From positions 1-64,000 of the forward strand of contig JARWMV010000013.1 of assembly GCA_030998015.1 (NCBI GenBank): a stretch of DNA of 64,000 bases, written 5' to 3'. The notes beneath the pieces were generated by a model. It saw nothing but the letters and a program-made list of their open reading frames with translations. It made no database searches and had not been told where the DNA came from. Below, in pieces: positions 29,210 through 41,529 of the stretch; the first letter of the stretch is position 1, and each line of letters starts with the position of its first letter. Source of the DNA: Ceratorhiza oryzae-sativae. Taxonomy: Eukaryota; Basidiomycota; Agaricomycetes; Cantharellales; Ceratobasidiaceae. The translations under genes were made by a program, and so were the position numbers.

Positions 29210-31002
29210 ACTGGAGGCTATACCTAGAAGGGACAGAAGATCCTATTGTGATATACACCAACCATAGGAACCTCCAGTACTGGAAAAATGCCCAGATGTG
29301 GAATAGAAGGCATGCCAGATGGTATCTCACTCTGGCACCCTTCAATTTTCAGATTGTGTATAGACCAGGGAAACTCTCACAGAAGCCAGATGCCCTTTCC
29401 AGGAGGAGTGACCATGGGGACACCCCTATGGAACCACAGATCATGATTCTAGAAGAAAGGTTCATAGGTTTCAAGGCAGAGGTACAGGGAAACTTCTGGG
29501 AGGAGCTTAAAGAAGCTCAGGAAGAAGACAAATCTATCAGATCCTTAAGGCTGAGTGTGGCAAATAAAGAACAACTACCACCCTCAGTACAGAAGGAATT
29601 TAGATAGTACAAAATGAAGGAGGGCCTATTAAGGTATGACAATAGGCTCCACATCCCAGATGACAAGGATTTGAGGTTGAGCCTCCTTGAGGAGTGCCAT
29701 GATGCACCTGTGGCAGGTCATCAGGGACAAGCCCAAACACCAGAATTACTATCAAGGGATTACTACTGGCCAGGAATGAAGGCCCAAGTAAACCAATATG
29801 TGGAATCTTGTGAAATGTGTCAAAGGAGCAAAGGACACAAACAAGGTGCTACCCTGAAGCCCTTACCAATCCTGTGGAAACCATGGGCAGATGTCACATA
29901 CAATTTCATTCTCAAATTACCTGTCTCAAAAGGCTACAACAGCATCTTGACAGTTGTAGATTGCTTCTCCTGGCAGGCCCATTTTGTACCATGTCTGGAG
30001 AGTACCAATGCAGAAGAACTGGCAGAAATATACATAAGGGAGGTATGGAGACATCACAGGACACCAGAAACCACTGTCTCAGACCAAGGGCCAACCTTTA
30101 ACAGCCAATTCCTAAAGGCCCTATACAAGGGAATTGGGATAAAACCCAGATTCTCAACTGCCTTCCATCCAGAAACCAATGGATTGTCAGAAAGATCAAA
30201 TCAATGGGTAGAAGGATTCTTAAGAACCTTCTGCAATAATAGACAAGATGATCAGGTAAAATGGTTACCCATTGCCAAATTCTGCCATAACAACCATGTA
30301 ATCACTACAACAGGACAAACCCTGTTTGAAACAGTATATGGAAAAAACCTGAGATGGGTTGTCCAAGAGGGAGAAGAACTGTCTGAGGCACCTGCTGCAG
30401 ACAGCATGTGTAATCAAATGGAAAAGGTATGGGATGAGGCAAGAGCCTCCATGGAATTACACCAACCAATGGAAAAGAAAGGGAAAGAATTCAAGGTAGG
30501 AGACAAGGTTTGGCTGCTCCTAACAAACCTCTTGTCCAAGAGACCCTCCAAGAAATTGGATAACCAAAAAGGGGGTCCTTTTGAAATCACGGAGAAGATC
30601 TTGTCCCATGCATATTGCCTGGACCTACCTAAAACCATACATGTACACAATGTATTCCATGTGAATCTCCTCTTTCCATTCACAGAAGATAAAGACTTCC
30701 AAAGAAGGCAGGCCAAACCACCACCAATCATAACAGAAGAAGGAGAGGAGGAGTATGAGGTGGTCCACATTGCAAATTATGAACGGCAGAATGGTGAGCT
30801 GTTTTACCAAATCAGATGGAAGGGCTACAACCCAATAGAAGACACAATGGAACGTGCCAGCAAGTTTGCTGACATGAAAGAGGTTCTAAATGACTTGCAA
30901 AGGTGCTTACCAGATGCACTAATGCCAGTCAAGATGAGTCAATCCTCAGGTGACTTGAAAGGCAGGCCAAAGAGAACCAAACAACAATCTAGAAAGCTTT
31001 AA
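29210..31002 (+). pseudogene. Element D pol: RNase H end, integrase, chromodomain (one stop)
   Basis: Frame is open except for TAG at 29605 (CAG to TAG). From 29614 to the stop at 31000 it is continuous: zinc-binding module (HQGQAQTPELLS, CEMCQRSKG), integrase core, GPY-like part, and chromodomain (YQIRWKGYNPIEDTM). The first catalytic Asp is changed: VTYNFI here against AYDFI in A, a G-to-A change. The codon that is CGA in F and TGA in A (DKDFRRR) is CAA here, the other product of CpG decay. The enzyme would be inactive. Confidence 0.87.
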
Positions 31003-31088
31003 AATGAGCCATCCAGGATACCCAAGAAAGGCCAGAGCCCACTCTACCACCACACTTGCACCATGATACAGCTGCAAAGTCTCAAAAC

Positions 31089-31910
31089 ATGCCTTTCATC
31101 ACTTGCCTGGTTGCACATCCCAACCATTACATACCACTTGTTGAAAATCAGGTGGCCCCACTTTGGCAGCCACCCACCACTAGGTGGTCAGCACCCTACC
31201 CTGGCAGGGAAAATTGTCCTAAACTAGGGATGTATTGCTCTAGTGTGGAAGATGCCCAGAGGTATGCCAAGCAACTGTTGCCAGGGGCTAACCTAGTGTA
31301 CATACCAATGAAGTTAAGGGATGAAAAGAACTGGATCAACAATGACAAGTACCTGGATCCCAGGTTAGGGGTCCTGATATGGCATGGAAGCTGGAAGCCA
31401 ACAACAAGAAAAGCCTTGCTAAGAACACCAATGTACATTGTTGACAATATTGTGGGACCAACAGTTGACGTGGTGGCTGCAGCAGCAAGACAACAGAGGA
31501 GGGCCTCAGGCCAAATGGCAGACAGGGGGGATTGGGAGGTGGAGTGCCAGGCCAAGGCATTGCTGGAAGAGTGGAAGTTGACACTGGCCGCACTGTATGT
31601 GGGACTGCTTGAGGCAACTACCACTGGTGAAATGTTTACTGCTATCAGGACAAAGCAGGCAAACATGAGCAACTTCTAAAATTGGGTGAAGGTGCACCCA
31701 AACAAAAACACCAATTACAGCACAGACATGACAAGCCTTATGTCAAGCCTAGAATCACTGGTTGTTGCTGAGGAAGAAGCAAAGCCAGCAATAAAGGAAC
31801 CCACCCTGGACCCAGCTGTTGAGGGAGCCAAACAGGACTGGGACCAGTGGGAAAATGAGTTTGTTGAAACTCTGGAGGAGGTACCACTGTTGAAACCAGC
31901 CCCCATATGA
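31089..31910 (+). pseudogene. Element D ORF-P, one stop
   Basis: From the ATG at 31089, open to TAA at 31677 (CAA to TAA), then open in the same frame to 31910. Apart from this stop it is full length (about 273 aa). It serves as the reference for the end of ORF-P: an acidic, helical tail (EEEAKPAIKEPTLDP, DWDQWENEFVETLEE). No known domain. Confidence 0.6.
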
Positions 31911-31992
31911 CCACTTTGCCTCTCATGGACCCTTTTCTCAAATGTATAAGAGCCTTTATTTTTACATGTCAAACCTAATGCATTTTTACTCT

Positions 31993-32525
31993 CTATTTAC
32001 ATTTGCCCTTGAGGGGCCAGGTATAGGGCTTCTTGCCCTTTTTATCCTTCTTATTGGTCTGAACAACCAACTGAGTGGTGGGGTGCAGCCAAGGGGCCTC
32101 CCCCCCTGGGACATCAGCCATGTAGTACTGGAAACACCCAGAACCAGATGCTGCAAAGGGCAAAGCCTCATCAAACAAGGGGGCAGAGCCCTCCTTGAAG
32201 AATTTGGCAAGAGCAGCCTGGTGAGACCACTCCTCAGAGGACTTGTAGTCCTGATCAATGAGCACCCAGATGCACTCAAGGGTGGCCTCATGGGCCTGAC
32301 CATCAAGGGGTATGGGCTCTTCTACAGAGCAAGTAAGTAATGTGAGACCAACAAAGAAGAGGCATATGTACCTGGCACCCCAAGGAAGAACCAGTCCCCA
32401 ATGCCTCCATAGAAGTCTTCAAGGGAGGCGTTGCACACAGTGTCACAGTAGGCACAGTACTCCCCCTCAGGGAGAGACCAGCAGGTGCAGTCAAGGGGAT
32501 TGTAGTTGAGGGTAGTAACATGCAT
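31993..32525 (-). CDS. Element D gene Q: spliced antisense protein (160 aa), intact
   Basis: Exon 1 is 32525-32372 and exon 2 is 32321-31993, with an intron of 49 bp (donor GTACAT, acceptor TTCTACAG read on the minus strand as CTGTAG). The joined 483 nt are one open frame, though the pol, ORF-P and Rep of this copy are all broken. Exon 1 has the Cys-rich block (CTCWS, CAYCDTVC). Exon 2 ends in a basic tail (KKDKKGKKPYTWPLKGKCK). It differs from the copy in A by a few residues, many of them from CG-to-TG or CA changes. Function unknown. Confidence 0.68.
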
Positions 32526-32944
32526 AGTAAAGACAGCATGAGGAAGGGAAACAACAAAACCACAGGCATTAAAAGATCACAGTGCAACATGATAACTTGC
32601 ACAAACATCAAAACAAAGTCTGGTCAGGTGACAGAAACAGACATGTGACCATCTGCCAGAAAACAAACAACAAAGCATGGGAATCACATGACCTAGCCTA
32701 GTCAAATGAATATACACTATCCCCTAACTACTGGAGGGGTTGGAGAGCAGACACTGACCAAAGTGGAGGAGCAGAGGCCCCAAGTGTAGTGAGGAATAGG
32801 GCCAATGCAGGGGAACACAAGAACAGCACCCCTCAGAGATGTGTCATAACCAGCACAAGCCTACATCAGGAAACCACATGACCACAACAACCAGAGAAGG
32901 TATATCTAGGGGACACCCTTGGGGGTGAAAGGGGCTATCATCTC
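32526..32944. promoter_or_regulatory. Divergent intergenic region between Q and Rep (element D)
   Basis: Same length as in A (419 bases). The hairpin is kept with one loop change (CCCCT/AACTACTGG/AGGGG near 32721-32739), and the palindrome beside it has lost one arm base pair. Confidence 0.5.
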
Positions 32945-32987
32945 ATGCCCTCCCCACAAGATGCATCTACCTCTAAAAACACCAATG

Positions 32988-35100
32988 ATGCTGAGCAAAG
33001 ATGGCTTGAACATGGGAACACTCCATCCAAACAAATCAAGCACATGGTGGAGGTTGCCATCACCATTACTACCACCCTTGGGATCAAGCCAAGCCCCATC
33101 ACCTGCTTCTACACAACCTATGCCAACAGATTGCAGGTCTGAAGAGCCAACTGAAACTGCACCAGCCCCCCAATTCTGTGTCCAGACCAGGGCAGTGCTG
33201 CTGACCTGGTTGAAGCTATGCAATCAGCCCTCAAGTGGGCTTGTTGCCCAATACAAGGTTTTCTGCTGCCACTGGCCCAATCACTGGGCAACTTTAGCCA
33301 TGGTCAAACAGCACAGCCCAGAGGAGCCGAACAACAACCCAACCCAGCCCCTGCATGCCCATGCCCTCTCCATTAGTCAGGAACAGAAGGGCAGATGGAA
33401 CACCCAGAATGTGGGGTTCTGGGACTTCAAGGGGCAACACCCCAACATATGGCCCAAAGACCTCAAGGACAGGCCAGGAGGCAACCTGGCAAGGGACACT
33501 TTCAACTATCTCTGGAAGGACGTTGGAGCTAATGGTGTTATGGATCACTAACATTTTCTATTATTTTAGTCTGCTCTGCCAACAAGCGATGCCTCTGTAA
33601 TTAAATTGTGAAATACTCGAATTTGTATGCGCTCTGAATTGTACTATTTTCTATTTCATTAAATAGTACAAAATTCCCGCTCTCCAACGCATATTTTATT
33701 AAGTTTTTACGATAAGATCTCAGAGAGATACAGAGGTTGCGATATTTCCTCTCATCAGGAGATATTGATTACAACATCGCACCGCTCATATCTCGGCAAC
33801 CGCTTACGCTATCAAAGCGATCTTGTGCTCTATCGATAGCCAATCTTCGGCGGTATCTGCTGCCCGAAGATCGTCGCGATCCACCGGATCCTCGCGCCGG
33901 AATGGCCCGAAGATCATTAGAATCTTACTGGACCATCAATCAAGATCTAATGACTCCAGTGAGTCAGGAGAGCTTCCCAAATTGATCCAGAAGCTTCTCT
34001 GACTCACTTTATGACTCACTGAGATGTAGCCTCCATTCATTACATGTATATACTATGATAATATGATCTACAAGCCAATAGCAGGTCTCAGATGCATCAA
34101 TGCCTTTGATCCACACCCTGTCTTTACTCTTTTATCCTATACTGGGCTAGGGTGTACCCCAAGTATAGCAGTACCCTCTTTTGATGATTGCACTGGCATG
34201 CATGTATTTATTTGGCTCTGGAATGCCCTCCTCAGGGTATAAAAGGACCTCCTCTGAGGCCCATCCAGACCACCTCCCTCTACTCAACCCAGACCAGTTA
34301 TTGGTTTCTTTTCTCTTTCTATTTCTCTTGTCTGTGTGTGATTTCTTATATAACTAGTACTGAGGAATAAAGTACCATATTAGTTATATACTGTCTGATT
34401 CATTGTATCTTATATACAGAGATATATAAGGATACAATATTGCCTGATTGAGCGTGACATTAAGTACCAGCTATTAGAGGAAATCTAAGTACCTGTAGCT
34501 GAGGAAGTACATGCATTAGGCAGCCCACCATCTATCCTATAAGCTATCGCTTAAGACTAGTATTAAGATTAGTATCAGTTAGTCCAAGCGACTAGGGCTG
34601 AACTACCTTTTAGATATCTAAGGGAACCTGACCATAGTAGTCTTGCTCTTTATACCTATAAATTAGTCAGTTTACACTGTGAAAGATTAAGACTACCTTG
34701 AGCGTTACTTGATCGCATTGCAACTACTTTGAGCCTTCTTACTCTAGTCTAAGAAGTATTGAGTACGATTAGTGTATACTAACATATCTACATTTGCTTA
34801 AGCTCTAGATATTGAAGTGTACCCTAACCCGTAACAAATGGTGAGGAGATAGAGGATTTGATGGCAGGGGACCTGACCTTGGAAAGGTTGGAGGAGATTT
34901 TGGTGAAGGGAAAGGGCAGAAAACAGTCAAGGATGGAGGCAGACTTGGAGGACAGGACAGAGATTGTTGCCTCAGCAACAAAACAGGAGTACTACCAGGT
35001 GTTCAAGCACCTCCACCCCCTCCAGATGGTGACAACATGGAACTCAGTATGAGCGTATGCCAAGTACATGTACAAGGAAGACCAGGGTTGCATGCCTCAC
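32988..35100 (+). pseudogene. Element D Rep-like gene, split by solo LTR E3, helicase deleted
   Basis: The ATG at 32988 (MLSKDG) corresponds to the Rep start of F. The HUH domain is open: AVLLTWLK, PLHAHALS and the motif III region TFNYLWKD, where LTR E3 (33536-34836) interrupts. The gene resumes at 34842 with the linker (LTLERLEEILVKG) and stops at a TGA (35050). At about 35097 the sequence jumps to the tRNA-like unit, so about 650 bp with the whole SF3 helicase are missing compared with A. Nonfunctional. Confidence 0.85.
33536..34836 (+). repeat. Solo LTR E3 (1301 bp) with TSD AATGG
   Basis: Family E LTR with TGTTATGG and GTAACA ends, flanked by AATGG at 33531-33535 and 34837-34841. The perfect 5-bp duplication shows normal integration followed by LTR-LTR recombination. 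It retains the CpG-rich block seen in the LTR of C. Confidence 0.95.
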
Positions 35101-35185
35101 CTCATTGAACAATACCAAATCAGCTGAAAGGTTGTTGGTTCAAGTCCAGCACCCTTAACCTCCTTGTTGCATGAGATTCCTTTTG
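35098..35185 (+). other. Truncated tRNA-like unit (element D)
   Basis: Only the right half remains: B box as GGTTCAAGTCC (CpG lost), then ACCCTTAACCTCC and GCATGAGATT. The left half went with the helicase deletion. Confidence 0.5.
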
Positions 35186-35230
35186 CATAAAGGATCTAAA
35201 TCATGTCTCAAGGTCCCCCAAGACATGTCC

Positions 35231-35240
35231 AAAGGGGGGG
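35231..35240 (+). promoter_or_regulatory. Polypurine tract of element D
   Basis: AAAGGGGGGG, five bases before the LTR start at 35245, with the CATGTCT/AGACATG hairpin upstream. Confidence 0.75.
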
Positions 35241-35244
35241 ATAA

Positions 35245-35783
35245 TGTTATGACCCATCAAACAGACATAACAGAGTAACCAAATATTTTATGGATTTATG
35301 GCATTTTTTCCTAAGTGGAACGAGCCATTAACAAGGTCATGTGATCTTGGCACTTAACTGGCACTCATGGTGGTTACCCTGAACTTGCTCCAGCATTTCT
35401 CTCCCTTGTTACTTGGAGCAAGGAGCAAGTTGTCACGTGATCTTGGTGCTTATGGCAGGATCACATGACCTCAGTGCTTACCCCTCAGACCTTGCACAGC
35501 TCTATAAGATTCAGAGCTGCACAAACTTAAGATAAACAATTACCTAACCCATAGTACTGTATATAACCTGTACCTACTGCAGATTGTGCTTAAATAATAT
35601 GTCTGCAGCCACTGCAGCCACAGGGGGTATATAAGAAGGATAAAGCAAGACTGGACACCTCAGCTTACTTTATCTTGTCAACCACCATAGACCATAGCAA
35701 ACACTGTAACTAGAACACTCAATACATACTGCATAACACCAAACCGTCAATGCAGCCACTACTTAAGTGCTTCGCAAGGAAAC
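35245..35783 (+). repeat. Element D 3' LTR, left part (interrupted by J)
   Basis: Starts TGTTATGACCC. One unit of the roughly 100-bp repeat remains. The LTR is cut at 35784 by J and resumes at 42056-42078 (after the duplicated target). Total about 557 bp. Confidence 0.88.
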
Positions 35784-36309
35784 TGTCATGGCCAAGATCA
35801 TGACACAGATTTTATTATGATTTTCCTATATTTTATACATCTCTCTTTCTCATATTTTTGGACAAGTCTTGTTTAATCAGATATATGCATAGAATTACTT
35901 ACATGATCACATGACCTTGTTGTTGTTTACATTCTGTTTGTACCTTCTGGAATATTCTGTTATGTGGCACCATTCTTACATTGTACAATAGTCATCTTGC
36001 ACCATATGTGTATTTGATATAACTCATCATATGAATATATAAGGGAGAGTCTGAGAGCCTTAAGCCTCAGAACTCAACCTCCTGTTGTATCCCCTCTACT
36101 ACCTGTGTGACTTATAGTCCATAGTTCCTGCCCAGTCCTCTTAAGGACAAGTGCAAATACTTCCACATCCTTGTGTCTTATCACACCCTTACTCTCTGTC
36201 ACATGTCTCCCCCTTGATGGCATGACTTAGACCTCTGGCACTGTTGCCTATAGGTCTCCCATTGTCCACTTAGACGTTTGGGTCATCCCTTCTGGTTGTA
36301 GCTCTGACA
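35784..36309 (+). repeat. Element J 5' LTR (526 bp)
   Basis: Ends are TGTCA and TGACA. TATA box TATATAA at 36036-36042. The segment AGAACTCAACCT (36069-36080) about 30 bases later is the probable RNA 5' end and self-primer. Confidence 0.92.
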
Positions 36310-36675
36310 TTAGGTTGAGTTCTTCCTTATCACTCAGGATTGAGATGTACCCCTGTACTACCTACTGTGAAATGGAGAAAGGCTTGGACTGCATAATAAT
36401 CAAAAGCGGAAAGAGACTATCCAGTAACAGGTGTCTACAAGGCAGACAGTACCTATCACCCAACCCTAGGACTCTTGTCCATCACCACATGTGTTGCAGA
36501 CAGCAATCTACCTGCTTGCAAAAAAGACACTCTATATCATGCCTGTCAAAGGCTTGTTGATTAGTTGTAGTCATTGTCCAATGCTAGGTAGCAGAGCAGC
36601 CACAGTGTTTGAGAGTGAAAATCCTGGCTTCAAGAGCACCCACCATATTTGTCTATCCCACTTCCTTTTTTAGCC
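36310..36675 (+). other. Leader of element J
   Basis: 366 bases between the 5' LTR and the gag ATG. Apart from the primer-binding site no gene or clear structure is seen; presumably it holds the packaging signal. Confidence 0.4.
36312..36323 (+). promoter_or_regulatory. Self-priming primer-binding site of element J
   Basis: AGGTTGAGTTCT, two bases inside the 5' LTR, is the exact 12-base complement of AGAACTCAACCT at 36069-36080 in the LTR. This matches the Tf1 scheme of self-primed reverse transcription and replaces a tRNA-binding site. Confidence 0.72.
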
Positions 36676-37992
36676 ATGTCCACACCAAACCCTGCCCCTG
36701 CATGGATTCAGTTCAATGCCACCCAGATCCAAGTACCCACTGATCCAGCTGATCTTATAGCATTTACCCACACAATCAAAGACATGCTGATTGCTATAAA
36801 CAACAATCTGGCAGTATTCATCAACCAACAGTTGGCTCAACTCTCCACCATCAATACCACCCTCCAGAACCACAATACAGGTGTATCCAACCTCAAAACA
36901 AATGTAGTAGCGCTCCAGGCTGCAGTCAAGGCACCTGGTACAAGTACCTCAATTGTGCATACTTGAGCACCTAAGCTATCTGCACCTGCCAAATTTGATG
37001 GTTTGGATAAAAACAAGGTGGTATCCTTCAGGGTTGTGGTGGCCCATTATTTGCAGACTTGTTATCCCTCTGTGACTGCTGATGAGCAGATTGCCTACAT
37101 CATCTCCTGCCTGGATGGCAAAGCCCACAAGTGGCTGGAACCCTATTTGGAATACAACATTATTAATGGCAATCCAGTCACTTGGCTTCATAATGTCAAT
37201 GATTTCTGGACCCAATTTAACACTTGCTGGAATGTTGCCAACAAGACTGAAAATTTCAGGGCAAAATTCAAATTGCTCAAATAAAAGAATTCAGTCCAAG
37301 AATACTTCAAGGACTTCCAAACATATTCCCAGGGTCTTGGCTACAACAATGCATCTCTTCACAATCATTTCTACAATGGTCTCATGGTCAAAATCAAGGA
37401 GTTCCTTGTGGCCCAAGACTACAACCACATGGCCACCAATGTCACTTTGCAAACTCTTGCAGACAAGGCGCTCAGAATTGATCAGCATATTGAGTTGTTC
37501 CAGGCCCAAAACCCATCCTCCAAATCCTCTTCCTCTTCCAATGTGGCTAACACCTCCACCAAAGCTTCCACCTTGATGTCAACAGCTCCTCCCAAAGGCC
37601 AGGCCAGGGAAAAGATGTCTGTTGGGGAAAAGGTGTACATGCTTGGTCTGGATGGTAAGGCTCACAAAGGAACAATTTTGGCTATAAACTGCAATGCCAA
37701 AGGGCAGTTGATTCCCATGATCAAATGGAATGACAGATCTTCTGAAGAAACCATGTTTAAACAGATCCAAAAAGATTCACATCCAATCATTGTTGCTCCC
37801 TTGGCTCCTACCCTGGCTAAAGGTTCTGGTCCTGGACCCATGGATCTAGATTCAGCTGGGAAAGGAAAAAAGCCTGTCATATGCAGCACTTGCAGTGGTC
37901 GTGGCCATTATTCCAGTGCTTGTCCCTCCAAACCCTATTCTGGGCAAGCCGCTTCCCTTTCTGGTGATGAGTTGGAAAACAAGGATGCTTGA
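36676..37992 (+). pseudogene. Element J gag (two in-frame stops)
   Basis: From the ATG at 36676 (MSTPNPAPAW) one frame runs to TGA at 37990, broken by TGA at 36964 and TAA at 37282. It has a Thr/Asn-rich N-terminal coiled region, a capsid-like domain (LSAPAKFDGLDKNKV, ISCLDGKAHKWLEPYLE), a Ser-rich linker and a CCHC zinc knuckle (CSTCSGRGHYSSAC). About 438 codons in all, a usual length for this type. Confidence 0.87.
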
Positions 37993-40900
37993 ACATTGAT
38001 GGAGCAAATGTATCAAGTGAAACCTGTATGGACTTTGAGATATATGCTGTAGACAACATGTCCCCTTTGAATATATATTTTGTTGCATCTCAAGCCCTGT
38101 CTGCTCCAGAAAATAAAAGCATCAACTGTATGCAAACCATGCACAGTTGGGCAATGATTGACTCAGGCACATCCTCATGCTTTATACACCCATGCCTAGT
38201 CAAACAATATTGAATACCCACTTGTAAAAAGAAAAATCCAAAAAGATTAAAAGTTATTGATGGTTGTGAAATCTCTTCTGGTATTGTTGATCCAGAATGT
38301 GTTTTTATTTTAGAAATAGGTAGTCATAAAGAACAATTGGTTTGTAATGTAGCAGACATAGGTAGACACACTTTAGTACTAGGAATGTCATGGCTCAAAT
38401 TACATAATCCAAATATTGACTGGCCAAATAAACATGTTACCTTTGACTCAAACTTTTGTATGAAAAATTGTGTTCCTGCTTCTAATGTAGTTCTTGGCAA
38501 TGTTGGTGGTGTCTTTGACCCATTTGACAAAAACCTAGGAGGTGTCAAGGCTTACCAACCTCTTGAAGGCATCCCTAGGGACCCTGGAGGTGTTGTGGTG
38601 TCAAAACCACTGGAAGGCATCCCAGAGGAACTCCAAGACTATGTGGACATATTTTCAGAGGACAAAGTGACAGAGTTACCTCCTCACCATCCATATGACC
38701 TTGAGATAGTCCTCAAGGATCAAAATGCACCAGTAAAAGGACCAGTATACCCCCTTCGCCCTTTGGATGACAAGGAATTAAGGAGAATACTCAAAGAACA
38801 GCTGGACAAAGGGTTGATCAGGCCCTCCAAATTGCAGTACAGCTCTCCAGTAATCTTTGTTCCTAAAAAGAATGGCAAAGGAAGGATGTGTGTCGATTAT
38901 TGCTCACTTAATTCCAATACAGTACAAAACATGTATCCCATACCTCTCATTTCCACTCTGGTAGAGAAATTGAGAGGAGCACATGTATTCACAACTCTGG
39001 ACCTTAAATCTGGCTATAATCTGGTCAGAATTAAAGAAGGAGATGAATGGAAAACAGTGTTTAAAACAAAATACAGTCTATTCTAATACTTGGTCATGCC
39101 TTTTGGTCTTTGTAATGCTCCAGCTGCATTCCAGAACTTCATGAACAAGATCTTCAGGGATCTACTAGATGTGTCAGTTATAGTATACCTTGACAACATA
39201 CTTATATTTTCCAAAAACCCTGCAGATCACACAAAGCACATTCAGGAGGTGTTATCCTGACTCAGGAAACACCAGCTATATTGCAACCTAGAAAAATGTG
39301 TCTTCAACGCTTCTGAAGTGGAATACCTAGGCATAATTGCCAACAGCAATGGAGTCAAGACAGACCCTAAAAAGGTCACAGAAGCAGTTAATTGGGAAAC
39401 ACTGCATACTGTAAAGGAAGTGCAGGAAGCACTAGGGTTTTTCAACTACTATTGCTGCTTCATAGAGGACTTTGCAGGACGAGCTTGGCCTATGTACCAG
39501 CTCTTGCATAAAGATGTCCCTTGGCAATGGGGTAAGAATGAGGAAGCATCTTTCCAAATTCTGAAAAAAGCACTAGTCAAATCTCCTGTCTTAATCCAAC
39601 CAGACATCACATAGGAATTTATACTGGAATGTGATGCATCCAACTTTGCCACTGGAGCTATTCTTAACCAGTATGGCAAAGATGGTAAATTACATCCAGT
39701 AGCCTTCTACTCTAAAACTCTATCACCAGCCAAACAAAACTATGATATACATGATAAAGAGTTACTGGCTATGATACAAGCATTCAAAGAGTGGTGTCAC
39801 TTGCTCAAAGGATCTGAAATCCCTGTCTTGGTACTCTCAGATCACAAAAATCTAGAGTTCTTCCAGACAAAAAGGGACTTAAACCAGAGACAAGCAAGGT
39901 GGATGGGCTTCCTGGCTGACTACAATTACAGAATCAAGTACAGAAAAGGGGCACAAAATGGAAAAGCTGATATACTATCTTGATGTGAATCACTTCAGAG
40001 AGAGGCAGCTAAAGAGGGGGTGAAACCCTGCCACTTATCAGCCCCAAGCTTTTCATTTTGGCAATTCTCACTGACCATTCCCTCAATGATCTAATCAGGG
40101 ATGCATTACCAGATGATAAGACCATATCAAAGATTCTAAAGTCCCTCAAGGAGAACATTCTGGTTAAAGGCTGGCATCTAGAAGATGACTTGTTGTACTA
40201 CCACAACCGCATATATGTACCAAACAAGTCAGAAATCAGACAAGTAGTCATAGAAAGCTGGCATGACAATCCTGCAGCAGGGCATCCAGGGCATTTCAGG
40301 ACACCATATCTCCTATCTCAAGATTACTATTGGTCTGGAATGAAAAAATCTGTTGTTAATTATATTCAGGCATGCAACTCTTGTATCTGGAACAAGCATT
40401 CAAATCAAGCCCCTCCTGGTCTCCTACAACCCATAGACTTACCAAATAAACCCTGGGAGGAAATCACTTACAACTTGATCACTGGATTACCAATGTCAGA
40501 AGGATACAATGCAATACTCACAGTGGTGGACCAATTATCAAAAATGGTACACTTTATCCCCACACACTTGGGAGCCACTGCAGTAGACACTGTGAATCTA
40601 TTTGTAAACTTTGTCTGGAAACTACACGGATTACCCTGGAAAACCATATCTGACTAAGGCCCCAACTTCAATGCCAAATTCCTTTGCCAACTGTACAAAC
40701 GTCTAAACATTGAACCACATTACTCTACAGTGTACAGACCACAGGTTGACAGGCAAAGCAAAAGACTTAACCAATTTGTCAAAATATATCTTTGTCACTA
40801 CATAAATCATAGACAGACAGATTGGGTAGCAGCATTGCCTATGGCAGAATTTGCATATAATAATGGGAAGCACTCAGGATCAAGCTACTTGCTGTTCTTT

Positions 40901-41519
40901 GCCTGCTATGGTTACAACCCAGATTTCACTGTGGGTAATACCAAAGAAAGCCAGGTACCTGCTGCTGATCAATATGCTGAACACCTCAAGGAAATCCAAG
41001 AAGAGGCCAAGGCTGCTCTAACAATTGCCAACTGAACATACTCCAAATATTATAATTGGAAGCATTGTGAAGCACCAAAGATCAAAGTTGGATCAAAGGT
41101 TTTCCTAGATGGCTCAAATATCAAAACCATATGCCCTTCTAAGAAATTGGATAACAGGTGTTTTGGACCATACAAAGTACTGGAACAAATCAGAAAACAT
41201 ACTTTCAAACTGGAATTACCCAAATCCATGAAGGTTCATCCAGTATTCCACACTTCACTCCTGTTCCCAAAACCAGTAGATGACTATAACCAGCAACCTG
41301 CACCCATCCCACTGGTGGTCACTCCTGATGGTGAAGAAGAATTTGAAGTTGAAGAAATCCTGGACTCTTGAAAGGTTGGAAGAAGATTGGAGTATTACAT
41401 CAAGTGGAAAGGCTATGGACCAGAAGAAAACCTATGGTTACCCAAAGCTGAACTCAAGAATGCACCTGAACAAGTAAAAGAATTCCACCAACTCCATCCC
41501 AATGCACTTGGACCTTGAT
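37989..41519 (+). pseudogene. Element J pol: protease, RT, RNase H, integrase, chromodomain (many stops)
   Basis: Pol overlaps the gag stop in another frame. Protease active site MIDSGTSSCFI, RT with SPVIFVPKKNGKGRMCVDY, RNase H (ECDASNFATGAIL), integrase zinc-binding and core, and chromodomain (YYIKWKGYGPEENLW). Stops lie at 38212, 39084, 39258, 39612, 39981, 40655, 41033 and 41369, with a frameshift near 40020. The RT catalytic motif is YLDN instead of Y-x-D-D (near 39189), and the first integrase Asp is Asn (ITYNLITG), both G-to-A changes. The gene is dead in several independent ways. The stop TGA (41517) is followed directly by the polypurine tract. Confidence 0.9.
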
Positions 41520-41529
41520 GGGGGGGAAG

